Shown here: piece by piece, positions 63,583 to 64,000 of the stretch | Numbering within the stretch: position 1 is the first letter of the stretch | How the letters are laid out: each line of letters opens with the position of its first letter | NCBI RefSeq assembly: GCF_013249045.1 | Contig: NZ_JABRWP010000011.1 | Span: 57,763 to 121,762 of the forward strand | Source of the DNA: Winogradskyella eckloniae | Lineage (GTDB): Bacteria > Bacteroidota > Bacteroidia > Flavobacteriales > Flavobacteriaceae | DNA length: 64,000 nucleotides | Direction: 5' to 3' | Notes under the pieces: generated by a model | What the model saw: only the letters and a program-made list of their open reading frames with translations | Databases searched by the model: none | Told to the model about the DNA's origin: nothing | Position numbers and translations under genes: made by a program

Positions 63583-64000
63583 GTGAAGTTTCTATAAAAT
63601 CATATAGAAACGTAACTTTTATTATAGTAATTTATAAAGTTATAGTTATTACTATGTCTTTTGAGGTAACTTTAATTGATAAAAATATATTAATACGTCA
63701 GGTTCCATGGATCTATTTCATGGGCTCATATATTGTGATGGTTAAATCAAATCAATATTTACGCGAAAGTTTACATGAATACAACATGCTCTCCTCTAAG
63801 TGAAATAGCCTATTAATATGAGATTAACAGGGCTTGATTAATCTAAGTGCAAATAATTTAAAATTTAAATATCTGGTTTTAAGCTGATTGAAAATAAATT
63901 AAAAATAAAGTTTAAAAAGTAGTTGTTAGAAAGAAAAAGGGTTTTATATTTGCACCCCGAAACAAAAACAATGGTTTGTGATTCGGACGTTCATTTCCAG
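63583..64000 (+). promoter_or_regulatory. intergenic region ending in a strong promoter for an unseen gene
   Basis: TTG (63923-63925), 19 bases, TATATTTG (63945-63952) matches the promoter consensus perfectly and shares TTTTATATTTGCACCC with the tRNA-Lys promoter. The gene it drives lies beyond the window; a stable RNA is likely, though an open frame from ATG 63971 also reaches the edge. A 49-codon open frame at 63654-63803 has no recognisable features. Confidence 0.6.

Noticed and set aside
63654..63803. A 49-codon open frame before the last promoter
   Set aside because: No promoter, no recognisable motif and a length expected by chance; kept only as a note.

Overview
The window looks like a chromosomal segment from a member of the Flavobacteriia (Bacteroidota), probably a marine Flavobacteriaceae. 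The signs are AT-rich DNA, few Shine-Dalgarno sequences, promoters of the Bacteroidota type (TTG, 19 bases, TAnnTTTG), SurA/PpiC genes in a row, split transketolase, a DUF4294 protein, a zeaxanthin-type carotenoid cluster, and a large type II-C Cas9 of the Bacteroidota kind. No transposase, integrase, rRNA operon or prophage gene was seen.

Positions 1-2000 hold the end of a UvrD-like helicase gene, a lipoprotein esterase and a tRNA threonylcarbamoylation gene. Positions 1998-11271 are a complete type II-C CRISPR-Cas locus. A tracrRNA is read leftward, followed by cas9, cas1 and cas2 read rightward, then an array of 40 repeats of 46 bp with 29-30 bp spacers, plus a decayed 41st repeat. The 19-nt anti-repeat in the tracrRNA shows that crRNAs are read leftward, towards the cas genes. 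Each repeat carries a promoter-like TTG-N19-TAATTTTA. The leader end is next to cas2, where there is an inverted repeat across the leader-repeat junction and a fossil copy of that junction. One spacer occurs twice, and another occurs twice with one mismatch.

Positions 11289-26370 carry transport genes (Bcr/CflA exporter, MsbA-like ABC exporter), a three-gene propionyl/acyl-CoA carboxylase cluster interrupted by heptamer tandem repeats, a PrsW-like protease, Nudix and M42 peptidase genes, an SRAP/HMCES DNA-protein crosslink protein, and lycopene cyclase with a TTG start.

Positions 26541-31797 are a periplasmic folding cluster (two parvulin-type isomerases around a related lipoprotein) followed by a MoxR ATPase. 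Positions 32167-38199 hold two unrelated-type aconitases side by side, then a Crp/Fnr regulator. Positions 39796-43469 are a carotenoid operon: a CarH-like B12-domain MerR regulator, then crtI, crtB and crtZ. Two tRNA genes (Leu-GAG and Lys-UUU) follow.

Positions 44101-64000 are mostly housekeeping: shikimate kinase, a split transketolase, tgt, an LptF/LptG permease, accA, dnaB, and the classical thrS-infC-rpmI-rplT operon. The infC gene has no ATG, GTG, TTG or CTG at its 5' end and appears to start at ATT, as in Escherichia coli.
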